In this document: positions 22,724-34,526 of the stretch, one piece after another
Layout of the letters: each line of letters begins with the position of its first letter
Position numbering within the stretch: position 1 is the stretch's first letter
Origin: Dichotomocladium elegans
Taxonomy: Eukaryota; Mucoromycota; Mucoromycetes; Mucorales; Lichtheimiaceae
Reading direction: 5' to 3'
Length of the DNA stretch: 64,000 nt
NCBI GenBank assembly: GCA_025716815.1
Contig: JAIXMN010000015.1
Location: 806,001-870,000, forward strand
Notes under the pieces: model-generated
The model's database searches: none
Told to the model about the DNA's origin: nothing
The model's input: the letters and a program-made list of their open reading frames with translations, nothing else
Position numbers and translations under genes: made by a program

Positions 22724-25104
22724 ATGTCAGATTCCTCACAATCTCAACCCCACGTCAGCTTTAACTTGCCTTCTGAAGCCTCCCAAGAAGATGAGCCCGA
22801 AGGGTTTCAAAGCTATTCGTCACGAACGGCACCTGTCAAATCTAGCGGTGGCAATGATCCGCCACATGAGCTGTCCTCTCCTTCATCCCCCGATCACAAT
22901 GAACATTATACCACGGTTCGAAGCATTAGCAGTAACTATACACCGACATCGACGTTGAACTCCAGTTTGGAATTCCACGGAGATCTCCCCTTGGCACATA
23001 CCAGCGAGATAATTGACCAATCCATGTTCCATGATACCGAGCAAGTTGTCGAGGTCTCACCCAACCAGCGCTATATGCGTATGAACGCCCTGCTCGGCAA
23101 AGGCGCCTACAAAATTGTATATAAAGCCATTGATCGAGAAGAAGGATATGAAGTGGCATGGAACACTGTCCAGGTAAATAATACGCACTTTTACTTTTAT
23201 TGCGATGCAGCGCTCGGGCACATGCAGACAACATACACATATACACACACAAACACACACGCTCCACGTACATGATGAATTTTATTCTGACAGTTCTCTG
23301 CACACAAAGACTGCGCCCAAGGGACTTGATAAGGAAATTGAAATTCTAAAGTCTGTCCGGCACCCCAACATCATTGCCTTTCACGATGCATGGTATCAGA
23401 CCGACAGCGAGTTTGTCTTTATCACCGAGCTCATGACCTCCGGCACGCTCCGCGAATACATCCGCAAACTCAGTCTACCGAATCTGAAGATCGTGAAGCG
23501 TTGGTCCCGCCAGATATTAAAGGGCTTGGCATACCTGCACAACTATAATCCTCCTATAATCCACCGCGATATCAAATGCGACAATATTTTCATCAACGGT
23601 GCCCACGGTGAGGTTAAGATCGGCGACATGGGCACAGCCGAAATGAAGATGGGCAAAAAATATACTATTATTGGTACACCCGAGTTTATGGCACCCGAAA
23701 TGTATGAAGAGCTTGGGTACAGTGAAAAAGTTGATATATATGCATTTGGCATGTGCCTTCTGGAGATGGCGACAGGCGAATATCCTTATGGGGAATGCAA
23801 GAATGCTGCTCAGGTCTACAAGAAAGTGTGCTCGGTAGGTTTACTCCTCCAGAATTGCGTTTCTCTCTTCGTTCCTCAGGTTATGTACATATATTTTTAA
23901 CATCTTGTCCTGGACATTCTCTCTCTCTTTGTAGGGCGTGAAGCCGGGATGTCTTCAAAAGGTGCAGAACCCCGAAGTACTGAGGATAATCGAAAACTGC
24001 CTCGGTCCTGAAGAGGAGAGACTCTCTGCACAGCAGATTCTTGAGCACTCCTTTCTTGCTCTAGAACCGGATGTAGTGCTACTTGCTGCAGACCCGACGC
24101 ACGTCCACTTGACACTCCAGGTGGTCTTCAAAGGGCTGGACAAACTCTCAGTGAAATTTGATTTTAATGTGGACACGGACACGGCTGAGCAGGTCGTTCG
24201 AGAAATGGTAAATCGAGCGAAGAATTGGGGAAAACACTCACATTTACATATGGGTGCATTTGCAGATCGAAGAGCAGGTTCTTCCTGAGCGATATCAGCA
24301 TCACATTACAAAAGAGATCAATCGCATATTGCGTGACCTCGAAAAACCAACCGCTGAAAGCGACACGTCTGGAACGGCGCGTCAGCAATCGGTTTGGCGC
24401 AGGGATACAGAGAGCCGGATCGAAGAAACCGAGGTGCTGGGATCTGAGTTAGAGAGGGTGTTGCTTGAGCTTGAGCGGACAACGGAGCACGCGCGTGATG
24501 TCGAGGCCCGATGCGAAAATTATGAGACTCTCGCGCGCTCTGCAGAGTCTCGGTACCGGGATGCAATGCGTAGTCTTCGAGAGCTCAAGGCTGAAATAGA
24601 CGCTACCAAAGCAGCAACGGGACATTTTCCCCACGGAGACGAAACGGCGGCAATTATGGCACTGATGGAAAAACATCCCGATCTCCCCTCAGCGCGTGGC
24701 GCGCTGGTTTCCGGGATCCTAGAAGGTGGACCATTTCAACATACTCATTTTCTTCTGGGGGCGTTATACTAATTATTGAGTTCTTAGAATATGCGGATGA
24801 TACGCCCATTGAGCAGTTTGTACAGGATTGTGCGCGAGTATCTCACCGCAATGCTGATAAGGCGCATGAGTGGATCATCAAACTTAAAAACCAGGATATC
24901 ATGACTGTCGGTGACCTTCGAGATCTCCATGACGAGGATTGGGCTGGCATTGGTTTGACTGTCTTTGCTTTACGTGCTCTAAAAAATTTACTCCGAGGCA
25001 AGCGACTTGCTAATATCACAACGAGCTTTTCGCCCTTAGCCAGCAGTGGTGCCATGACGCCTGCTACGTCGACACCATCCACACGACTATCTCCTCCCCT
25101 CTAA
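22724..25104 (+). CDS. WNK-like (lysine-displaced) protein kinase with C-terminal SAM-like domain, 5 exons
   Basis: Ser/Thr kinase of the WNK (With No lysine K) group; in animals and plants WNKs respond to osmotic/chloride conditions. Exons 22724-23173, 23310-23834, 23935-24207, 24266-24725 and 24788-25104 give 674 aa. After a 100-residue Ser/Pro-rich leader, the kinase shows [13 protein letters not shown] (Lys in the glycine loop) and VAWNTVQ, where the usual beta-3 catalytic Lys is replaced by Asn: the defining WNK change. Also [21 protein letters not shown] (DFG equivalent DMG), [13 protein letters not shown]. An OSR1_C-like region (LTLQVVFKG...VREMIEEQVLP) follows, then a coiled coil ([18 protein letters not shown]) and a terminal SAM-like helix bundle ([19 protein letters not shown]). 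Exon 2 begins after an AAAG acceptor and this junction is the least certain. SAM-like module and fungal presence are noted under findings. Confidence 0.85.
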
Positions 25105-28100
25105 AATTATAGAAATCCCGATCATGTTCTCTCGTGCCCCTCCTCCTCCCTCCTTCTTGACCTCCGTCTCTCACTTTTTTTCGTCCTTATCCTCGCCATT
25201 TGAGGGCTGCCCTCTAATTTTTTGTCTATTCGAAAGACCTTGCATTTATAGTTTCGCTACCTCATCCCTCTTACATCCGCATGTACATAGCATAGAAAAA
25301 GAAGCCCTTGTCTCTCCATTTTCGGATATCGAAATATGTGATACGCGAGTTAGTGCATACTCTAGTAGAATGTTTAAGATGAGCTAAGGAATCTGCGGGT
25401 GGACGAACGGGGTACCATTGCGGAACCTTCTTCCATTAGTCTATGAACTCCCTGTGCGACCGTGGTGGGCTGTCGTATACGGGTTTCGTCCTTCACGTGG
25501 ACCAGCACTGCTACCGTTTGCTTGGTTTTCCTCTGGTGTGCAAATCCTGAATGCTGAATATGTAGTGCTCCCATCGTGCCCAGGGTATGTTCTCTAACAA
25601 ACCACGTCGTTGTTACAAAGAATAGGGATCTCAAACTCAAGTCTATGTCTGGTAGATGCAGCTATTGCAAATACTAAGCTTCAAGGTGTCGAAGGTCCTT
25701 GTTTGTCTATTTATCATACCGTGTGTCTCTGCGTTCATAATGTACAGACCTTTTTAATCACTATCTATGATTCAACAGTACCGCCCTCTCTCTCTCCTTG
25801 CACTCCTAACTCTGGTTCATGTTTAACGCAAGAACATCTTTCTCGACGTCTCAAATAAAATAGTCATTCAAGCATCAATATCAGAAAATCCAGCGTGGAG
25901 ATACTGTGAATGCGATGAGAGGATCTATGATTACAAGAATACAATATGGGTATGCCCGACGTCGTAGGGCATCCTTGTTTATAGAATGGCAGTCTACGAG
26001 TGTAACAAGTAAGGGTAGATAAAATAGCTCGCTGTACGGATGAGGGGGGAGAGGGGATGTGACTGAGATGCATACATAATATTGCTGCCGAAGATTGCGG
26101 CTTTGATGATGATCATTACCCCTGTAAATACATTGATCATCTGCCACTGGGCTGAACCGTCGCTGCGACGACTGTCATAAAATGCATGAAATGAAAGACT
26201 GGGGATGGAAAATGGTTAGTGAATTCAAAAGATATACCATCACGATCGTATGTCACGATGAAGTTAAACACGTCGCCATAAACGTTTGGATTAGGTTGAC
26301 AAAGTCGAGTAAGCCCAAAGAGACTTCCCTGCTCGGACAAGCCAAAGTATCTGCAAAACACCTGATTTACGTAAAACGCTTTAAACTAGCGTATTTCTGC
26401 CTGCGATGTCGCTGCGAATCCCCAATCCTGTCCAGAATATACATAACTTCTGTCTATCTATCGCCATAGATAAATCGTGAGCGAAAAAAGCGCTGCGTAT
26501 CTTATTCCCAATTGCAAGCGCTCCGTCGCCAAGGTATAACCTTGACCTATGCACATGAACCAAAACGAGCATCATATCAAGGAAGAGTACGATGTCCGGA
26601 ATGGAATGTCATATTAGATCTCTAAGACGCTCCTTTGTTTCTGACGTTTAATCCTACAGTATAATATTTATATCACAACACACAACATATCAGTTCTTCA
26701 AGCTTTCCTTCATTCCTATCAGCAGCTTCCACATTCATTTACATCTGTATGTATTCGCCAGCAACAATTCCTCGAGTTGTTCATGTTCTGTCTGGCTCAT
26801 GTAATACTGTAGCTCATCCCTTTTCGCTTTTTAGTTGTCATCCCTCCTATTCGCAGGCGAAGCAGTAGCATCATTTCCGATAACCGTGTTCAACCTGAGC
26901 GCAAGCGCTGAGCATCAACATTTTCAAGCCTGGTACGCTTTCACAAGGAGCGTCTTTCTCCTATGCCCTTTTATAGTAAACCCGCTCAATCTTTTGCGTA
27001 CATAGAGCCTCCATTCTGTTGGTAATCCTGTTCACTATTGCCTGTAGAACCGCAGTGGATGAAAATAACAAGACTGCAACAGCAGAGCTCTCTCTGCACT
27101 ACCGTTGATTTGGTGCTGAATAATGACTCTGTGTAAACAAGGAGAATGACCACATGCCCCTCGTGTAAGTATGGCCAGATTACGACGGAACAGATATGTA
27201 TTATAAATTAAACGCACCATATCTCAATGGGACTCAATTACTATCAAATTTATTTTTGGCATCGTTAATTCTACTTGAGCCATGATTAGACAAACTTTGA
27301 CTTGGGATGGGTCTTTGGAGGATGCGCTGCCAGTAGATGTGCTTTGGCAATGTATCACGCGAATCGGAATACATCGTTGGGATTTGGCTTCTTTACTAGT
27401 CTAGGCTGTGTAGGGAGATATCTTACGGAAATGCACGTAGGCTTGAGAGCCCAGCTACTCTTGTGATTGTGGCTGTTCTAATGACATGGTGCAAGCGGGT
27501 TAATGAGGAATTAACATGATGTGGAATCGGTGTCAAGCACGATCACAGTATTAGGCTCTATAGAAAAGGGGTATAAGTTTCCACTTTAGGTAATAAAGCT
27601 AGATCCAAAAGTGGATGCGAGATGGTGCCAACGATAAGTGGAGGAGTGAGAAACTCCTGAAATCATTGGATGTACTAATGTAAATATGAGTGCGATCAGA
27701 AGATGGCAGCTGCGATTATGGTAGTTCACACGGATTTTGTACGGGATGGTGAATAACTTACTTCATCTGCTCGGAAGGCGAGTGGAAGGTACACTTTAAC
27801 GAAAGGTCGAAATGAAAGCCGCTTTTATACCGTCGCTCTATGAATCAAAAAGACGTCATCTTCCAGTATCTGTTGCCCGCTACTGACTCAATTATCGATT
27901 CCTCATAGCCTGAAGCTTAGTGCTAATACACGTCCGTATGTCTCGTTATTGCTGCCGCTGCAGAAACATTGACACAAATTCGCGCGCGCACGCATCCACA
28001 TACCTTCATTGCTAATTCTATATTTGATTCCATTACAATTGTTGAATATTATCAGGTATTTGATGTAGAAGGAGGCGTTTCCCTCTTCAATCATCATTCA

Positions 28101-31100
28101 CGACCTTGCTTACTTCCTTATTCTTTTTAAGTTAGGTGCGCTTGCATCTGAGTTGGAAAAAGTCCGTGCGCAGGGCGATTTTCATACGAAAACCCTACAT
28201 GAGACCCCCGGAGTGGGTCGCAAAGGGAGTAAAATTTAAGCGGGAGACTTTGAGCCATAAAGCTGGTTGGTTACTCTTTCAGCTAAGCAATCAGTACTAT
28301 TCCCCTTGTACGTAATAGCAACGGGTCTATATAATCTATATCGCCCGCAGAAATTGAAAAACTTTCGGCGTAAAGTGTGCTCAATATAATACTGTCAATC
28401 CCAGAAACTCTAGTACTGTACGCTACAAATTATTGAGATTTCTGAGAGTAGGATGTATTGCAGACGTGCCACGACCTTGGGTCGGCGCCTATAAATGTGG
28501 GGAGGTTCTCATGCAACTTGGAATGGCGATCTAACCTCGAAAAACGCTAAAAAGTTTGTGGAGGCGTTCGGTTGGTCAAGTTCATCCGATATAGCCCTTT
28601 TCCTTAACTGTGCCAAAATATTTTTCAGGTACGCCATGTATCAGATATCGTAGGCAAGTTGACAAAGGGTATACTAGTCTGACTGTACCACGGACTCTAC
28701 ATTCTTTTGGTCATTTTGTTATCTGCATTCTGTTCCTCTTTTCTCAGCAGGCGCTGCAGTTACCACCGCTTAGAACCATTATTGGCGTCATGCTCTCTGG
28801 ATCCGCAATCAAATCCATAACCCTGATTTATTATGTCAACAAAGACCTGTTTGGAGCCAACTCTTGTTTGCTTCACATGATTGAACTACTCTCGTATCCA
28901 CCCTACACATCCACATAATCACAGCACGCCAGCTGCTATGGGACAATATTCGTGTTGAATGGTCTGAGCTCAAATTCAGGGCCAAATCTCCACATCCGCC
29001 AGTGCAAGATAAGATACTTCTTCTATTCAGGACCGTCCGGTGGGGCCACGATTTAACTGCCTTCGGGCAGGGCCTTTCCCTTTTTCTTTTTATGCGACAT
29101 TATCTTATCTCGTATACGAACTTTATCTGCGACAAAAAGGAGTACTGCATACCGGCTATTAATCGTGGCTTTCAATGACGCAATCGATTCACTGTCGAGA
29201 CCAAAGTGATCCAGATCAAGGCTATGAGCGGATGTTACTAGTTGGTTAGAGATCAGGATGGTCCTCATGGTGCTTCCAATAAAGGGATTAAGCATATTTA
29301 CTACATCAGTAAGCAGCAACCTATGTATGTTATCCGTCTATTTTTCTCTTTTTTTTTTTCAACCGTTCGCGTCATATCTATGTGAGCAACTCGCCGTCCA
29401 GCAGTGTCAGATTATCTTGCAGCAATAACTTGATAGCATGGTTTGTTGATATTGCTCGCATGATCTTCGCTCTTCCAGACAAAGTCCTGATGGCACGACA
29501 GTCGTGGGCGTTCAAAGAGCTACCTTTCAGCTAGAACAAAGGTCTATCCAAATACCTTGCAATTTAATCCTTATTGGATACAAATTGGAATGCGCAACTT
29601 GGATTGTTGCGGCTGTTATCCCGAGCTAACTTCTTTCCAGCCTCTTATTTGTGAAATGATAAACGTGCTCTTCGAAAGCTGCGTTGCTCACTTCATTGGT
29701 CCTGCTCTGTGAGAGCATTCGAGTATATGTTGATGGCCTCTGCCTAAGAATCTGAATGGACAGGCGTTGTTCTCCAGCTACGACTCGATAGGATGATCTT
29801 ATTATAGGTCATGATATTGCAGAGACCATGTGCGTTGGTTGCAGAAATCAATCGAATACGGGAAGATTGAAATGCCCGCATATGAATTCCCAAATCCCCA
29901 TGCAGCGTACTGCTGGCTGGCCTCGGGCTGTTTCCTCTTTGTTTCTGGCCAACCAATAGGTGGCAGACACGTAAATATGGTTTGCGTACGCCACGTTCGT
30001 TCCTATTGTAGTCGGGCGCTTGATGTTCGCTAAGAATGGCGTATTTGGTAAAAGTCATATGTGTGCATGGTGGTGGCCTGTGCAGTGCGTATGAATGAGG
30101 ACAGCGTTCACCGGAATAATATACCCGAGATCGTGCTGACTGATACCAGCAGACTAGGCGATACTCAACCACCGGAAAGGCTAGAAGAGGGCATGGTTTG
30201 GCGCGCGTTCATGACTGATTACCTCTTTGTACAGGACGTTTCAAAAGAAGTTTGAATTTTCTAAAAAGTAGGACAACAGCTGGGTGTATGGTTTCCCCAT
30301 TTGATGTTTTTGGCCCACAACACCTTCGCGCTTGATGCTAACATACGTGCGTCATATAGGCAGGAGACGTCGCACAAGGGAGGAGGGGATTATGCCGAGC
30401 CATTTGTCTTCAAGGATGAGGTATTTCTATAGTTGCTCTAGTGGAATCTTGCAGCGGATAATGGCAGACTATATTCGTTAATCGGGGACAAGAGGAGGAT
30501 GCTATCATCCCTGCAAAGCTTCAGTCTCTCAGGAAGTTGGGCTTAAGCCTCAACAAAGCAGGGTTCCACAACAGAGTACCACTAGGAAAACTCTCCCCTG
30601 GTGCATACTCGGACAGGTTAAGGCGTCCTCCACGTCCTTGAGCGCGGAGGTACCCGGGATAACCACAGGCCTTTTGGAGATAAATTAATGTACCCTTTCT
30701 TTTGTAAGAGGGTGTTGCGTTCGATAGGATCTTTTGTACCACGCTATTTCATCTTTGCATGCGATATTTATTTTCTGATATTGCAATGATAGCCCCAAAA
30801 GTCATGTTCCTTTTCCCCTTGTTACTCCCCTACCTTGCCCTTATGATCCTGCCTTCATACCAGACGCACACATCCCTACCCACATAAAGTACATGTCCTA
30901 TATTGTAGTAATCGTCCATCATAGGTGGTGCACAATAGATCAGAAGCACTAGACGCAGCAATAGGAATAGACGCTTGCGGACTCCACAAAAATCTAGCAT
31001 TGCCATAACTGATGTGTTGTTCTGGTCATCTTCGTCCGTATCACTCGCGCAATCGTGCGCTTCTCAGCTTCATCATCAATACCACGACGACTATAACTGA

Positions 31101-31425
31101 CCGGCGAATCATCTGGACAGATTAGGAACTTCACGCCCCTCGCAACAACGGGGTATCCCGCCTGTCACCCGACAATACCATAAGGTCGACATGAAGGCGG
31201 CGGCGACTTTGGTGTTCATCAAAGTAGTTATTTTTACCGGACAGAAGATCGCTTCTTTTCAGTCAGTATCCCTTTACATTATTTTCTTCACGTTGACTTG
31301 TTCAGATTTGGTCCATCTAGCAATGATCACCCTCGTCTCCCTACACCACTTCAAAAATCCCCTCTTCCTCTTTTTCTCTCTCTCTCTCTATATATATATA
31401 GGTCACATTGCACTAAAGCGTCTTT
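25105..31425. other. Gene-poor region with fossil coding fragments
   Basis: More than 6 kb without a gene I can support. Minus-strand fragments at 25374-25640, 25881-26147, 26137-26361, 26381-26575 and 27035-27220 look partly protein-like (for example GDGALAIGNKIRSAFF and RGACGHSPCLHRVIIQ) but sit in different frames. Plus-strand fragments at 28610-28918, about 28920-29200 (LLWDNIRVEWSELKFR) and 29830-30255 are similar in character. They probably descend from decayed genes or transposons; no family was recognised. Confidence 0.4.
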
Positions 31426-32318
31426 TTGGCGAGTAAGTTCCATCAGCGATCGGATTGCAGCATCCGCGATATTACAACAACTCAACAGCCTGGCTCTCAG
31501 GTGGTCGAAATAGGACGTGGCAACGGATCTTGGTTGATCGATGCTGCAATTCAGTACCCTCATTGCACCGTTATTGGTGTTGAGAATCCTACCGTTCTGG
31601 CCACACTCCTCCTACTGCCAGCTTCATCAACAACGCGTCGTTCGAATCCATTGACTTGGACGCCAATATTATACAGCTACCGTTTTCCGGACGTTCCATC
31701 GATGTAATATATGGGCGTGAGCTCGGCTACCGTTTTGGCGATACAGCGTGGACTCGGTTTGTGCAGGAGATGCATCGCATCATCAAGCCTGAAGGTCACA
31801 TCAATGTTAATGGAGACTTACTTTCTGGCTACGGGCACCTTTCTAGTTGATTTAGTTGTGGAAACGAGTTGCGTTATTCCGTACCCAGAAAAGAAATAGT
31901 TGAAAGAAAATGAGCTTTGACATTTGCCACATTCTCAATCATATAGCGAAAAAGGCAGCTGAATTTATCTGGCCGCCTCTTGGAACTGGCAATGCAGCTT
32001 GGCCAGAAGGATGAACGACAAGGTTTCCGTGTGCTGGAATTAAACTGGAAAAAGGTTGTGATGGGCTGTAAGATGAATTGCATTGCTCCAAAGGAAAAAA
32101 AAAAGATTTGTTTTATTGCAGGGCAAACTGGATATTTGGGACAAGAATTTATGACAGTGATACTGCGCTCGTACAATATCATATTTCCGGCGTTTGGACC
32201 GCTCATGAAGCTCGACGAGGACGAATATGGGCAGCGCTTTGAGATGTTTTGCGCCCAATGCGTACAACATAACGCCTCAATAAAATGGTACAGCTACGTG
32301 CTAACACTTGACTCGTAA
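31426..32318 (+). pseudogene. Broken SAM-dependent methyltransferase
   Basis: Four blocks of a class I methyltransferase occur in order but in different frames. They are motif I region QVVEIGRGNGSWLIDAAIQY with IGVE (31490-31590, frame 1), then FESIDLDANIIQLPFSGRSI and DVIYGRELGYRFGD (about 31636-31745, shifted frame), VQEMHRIIKPEGHINV (31755-31810), and the C-terminal part GQTGYLGQEFMTV to SIKWYSYVLTLD (about 32110-32318). The classic GxGxG is GRGNG here. Stops and frameshifts (between about 31580 and 31640, and again after 31810) break the reading frame and I see no splice sites that would repair it. In Mucorales this type is a large gene family; this copy looks dead. Confidence 0.65.
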
Positions 32319-32564
32319 AGAAGCGCAGCAGCGATTGTGTTATCACCCACGGCCTCGGCTTTATGGAGATAACAACGGGATTGGTTCCGCGGCGGGGGCG
32401 GGGGAGGGATCAGCTCCATGCAATTTTCCTTCGGCCCAATGAAGGAGGCGGAGTGACTCATTTATAAAAAAAGCGGTTCTTTGGGTTTAAATAGCTGCCC
32501 TCCCCCTCTGTGTTTCCCTTTTATCTCTCTCCCTTTCACTCGTCACCCCCCCCTCACAATCCAT
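32319..32564. promoter_or_regulatory. Upstream region of the AVT transporter
   Basis: 246 bp between the broken methyltransferase and the transporter start. It contains a G-rich block (32390-32410), a TTTATAAA-like element near 32461 and a pyrimidine-rich leader (32501-32560). Confidence 0.35.
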
Positions 32565-34179
32565 ATGCGTCCTTACGGCAGTACCGCCGCTCAACCTGTA
32601 GAAACAAATGGTTCATCGATAGCAGCGCCGGATCCAGACATGATAACGATGCCACCTTCCGTGGTGGAGATAGACGTTCTTCAGGCCGATCAACCCGGAT
32701 ACGGCACCCGTTCCCGCATCGAAGTTGCTTTTAACCTTGTCAACGCAACAGTCGGCGCAGGCATCATTGGCTTACCCTTCGCTATATACCACGCAGGCCT
32801 CGTATTTGGCTTGGCTGTCTCTGTCTTTGTCGGTCTGGTGTCTCAGGTCGGCCTATATATGCTCGTGATGGCCGGTCGTCGGGTTAACATATTCAAGTAC
32901 GCCGATCTCGTCGAATACCTCCTTGGCCGTCCGGGCTTCTACTTCCTCAACATTATCTTACTCATCCAGTCGGTTGGCATCGTCATCAGCTACTTTATCT
33001 GTAAGGACATTCTGTTTGGCCTATCAAGCAGACAAACATATTCACGTCGCATATTCAAAATAATAGTGCTTGGTGACACCATTCCTGTCGTATTGTCACT
33101 CTACTTGCCACAGTATGAATTTCTCCATAACAGAACACTCGTCGTCTGTCTTATTTCGGTCCTCTTTGTGAGTGGTTCTGCGTGAGAAGAAAGAAACGAA
33201 CTCTCTGCTTAGGATAGGACAACAAAATAGGTCTTTCCCCTCAATCTTCCGCGATCCATCGGCCGCTTGGCTCGATGGTCTATAATCTCCGTTCTCTGCA
33301 TCCCGCTCATCATTGCCATCATTCTCATTCGTGCTCCTGCATACATTCCCAGCGATTATACCCTGCCGTTCTCCTGGACCGGTCCGGACATGTTTGGTGC
33401 GCTCGGCATCATGGCTTTTGCATTTGCGTGTCCTCACGTGGCATTCAGTAACTACCTGAGTCAAGCCAATCAGAGTCCTCGTGGCTGGGCACAGACGACT
33501 GTTCTCGCGACAGGCATGAGCTGGACAGTGTCCATTGTCTTTGGACTGATCGGATTTCTGGTGTTTGGCTCCACCGTCAAATCAAACCTGTTTCTTAATT
33601 TTGCAGCCAATGACGTTCTGATCAACGTGGGGCGCTTTGTACTCGGCTTTTCCATGGTCCTGACCATCCCGTGAGTACCCTTCGCATGTCATGGCGTCAT
33701 CGCGCATCATTCCTTATCTTTCTTTCTTTCTCTTTAGCATGGGATTCTATCCCACACGTGAGTGCACCCTGAAGCTCCTGGGACTCGGTCATCGACCGGG
33801 TAGTACGGTTCAGCACTGGGTAATCACCGTGGCAGTCTTCCTGACGCTCCTGTACCTCGGTGTAACGGTCCGCAGTCTTGGTAAAGTGTACGCCATTGTC
33901 GGCGGCTTCTCGGCAACCACCTTGGCCAATATCATTCCTGCTGCAGCTTACCTCGCCACGCATCATCCGTCTGCTGCCTTGGCAAAGGTCCTTACCGAAG
34001 ACGATGAAGAGCATAGGGCTCTTTTAGCCACCTCTATACCATCCGATCGCCGTCGCCGTCCCTCAGCATGGCTACATATGGCAGCGTATCTGCTGATCAT
34101 CTGGGGCTTTGTGGTCATGGTCCTTTCTTTTGTTGGTGTTCTGATAGCACCACCCTCATCGTCATCCTCCTCCATTTGA
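32565..34179 (+). CDS. AVT5/6/7-type vacuolar amino-acid transporter (AAAP/SLC38), 4 exons
   Basis: Multi-pass membrane protein of the amino acid/auxin permease superfamily, expected in the vacuolar membrane exporting amino acids to the cytosol. Exons 32565-33000, 33067-33167, 33231-33670 and 33738-34179 give 472 aa, in the AVT5-7 size range. After a polar leader, TM1 carries AFNLVNATVGAGIIGLPFAI (the hallmark N-x-x-x-G-x-GILGLP-type motif), then VGLVSQVGLYMLVMAGR, YADLVEYLLG, GDTIPVVLSLYLPQ, the SIGRLARWSIISVLCIPL helix, GALGIMAFAFACPHVAF, and four more helices to the C terminus, which ends in a poly-Ser tail. The third intron lies at P|MGFYPTRE. About 10-11 membrane helices are visible. Confidence 0.92.
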
Positions 34180-34271
34180 GATGCACCCTCATCATAGAAA
34201 CTAACTCCCTCGCTTCCTCTCTCTCTCTCTCTCTTGCTTCATATATATAATACACACTGCTTTCGTTCGCT
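34180..34271. repeat. CT and AT microsatellite in 3' UTR
   Basis: Short (CT)n followed by (AT)n right after the AVT stop codon, around 34210-34250. Confidence 0.7.
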
Positions 34272-34526
34272 TTATTTTTTCTTGCTCTGGTCATACTCTT
34301 CGGCTTTTTTATCCATCTTGCTGATTTTTTCACGAGACTGAGGCGAAATCGGTGCTGGGTGTTTTTCTTTAGCGGCTTCTTCTTGTCGGATCTTGTCTAC
34401 GAACTTTTTGCCAATCTTTTGGGCCTCGTTTTTGTCTGGGGATTGCATCGCGTGATGAGCCCATTTGTTCTTTATCTCCGGGGCGCTCTTTGCTGTCATT
34501 GCCTTTTTGTGTATCACGTTGTGCAA
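34272..34526 (-). CDS. Small lysine-rich hypothetical protein
   Basis: 84 residues, strongly hydrophilic and basic (NEAQKIGKKFVDKIRQEEAA, EKISKMDKKAEEYDQSKKK), probably a long helix or disordered chain. Start may be at 34526 or at the second Met (34499). No family recognised. It is tail-to-tail with the AVT transporter, 92 bp apart. The base composition of the frame looks coding, but without homologues its status is uncertain. Confidence 0.45.
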   Translation of the reverse strand: MHNVIHKKAMTAKSAPEIKNKWAHHAMQSPDKNEAQKIGKKFVDKIRQEEAAKEKHPAPISPQSREKISKMDKKAEEYDQSKKK

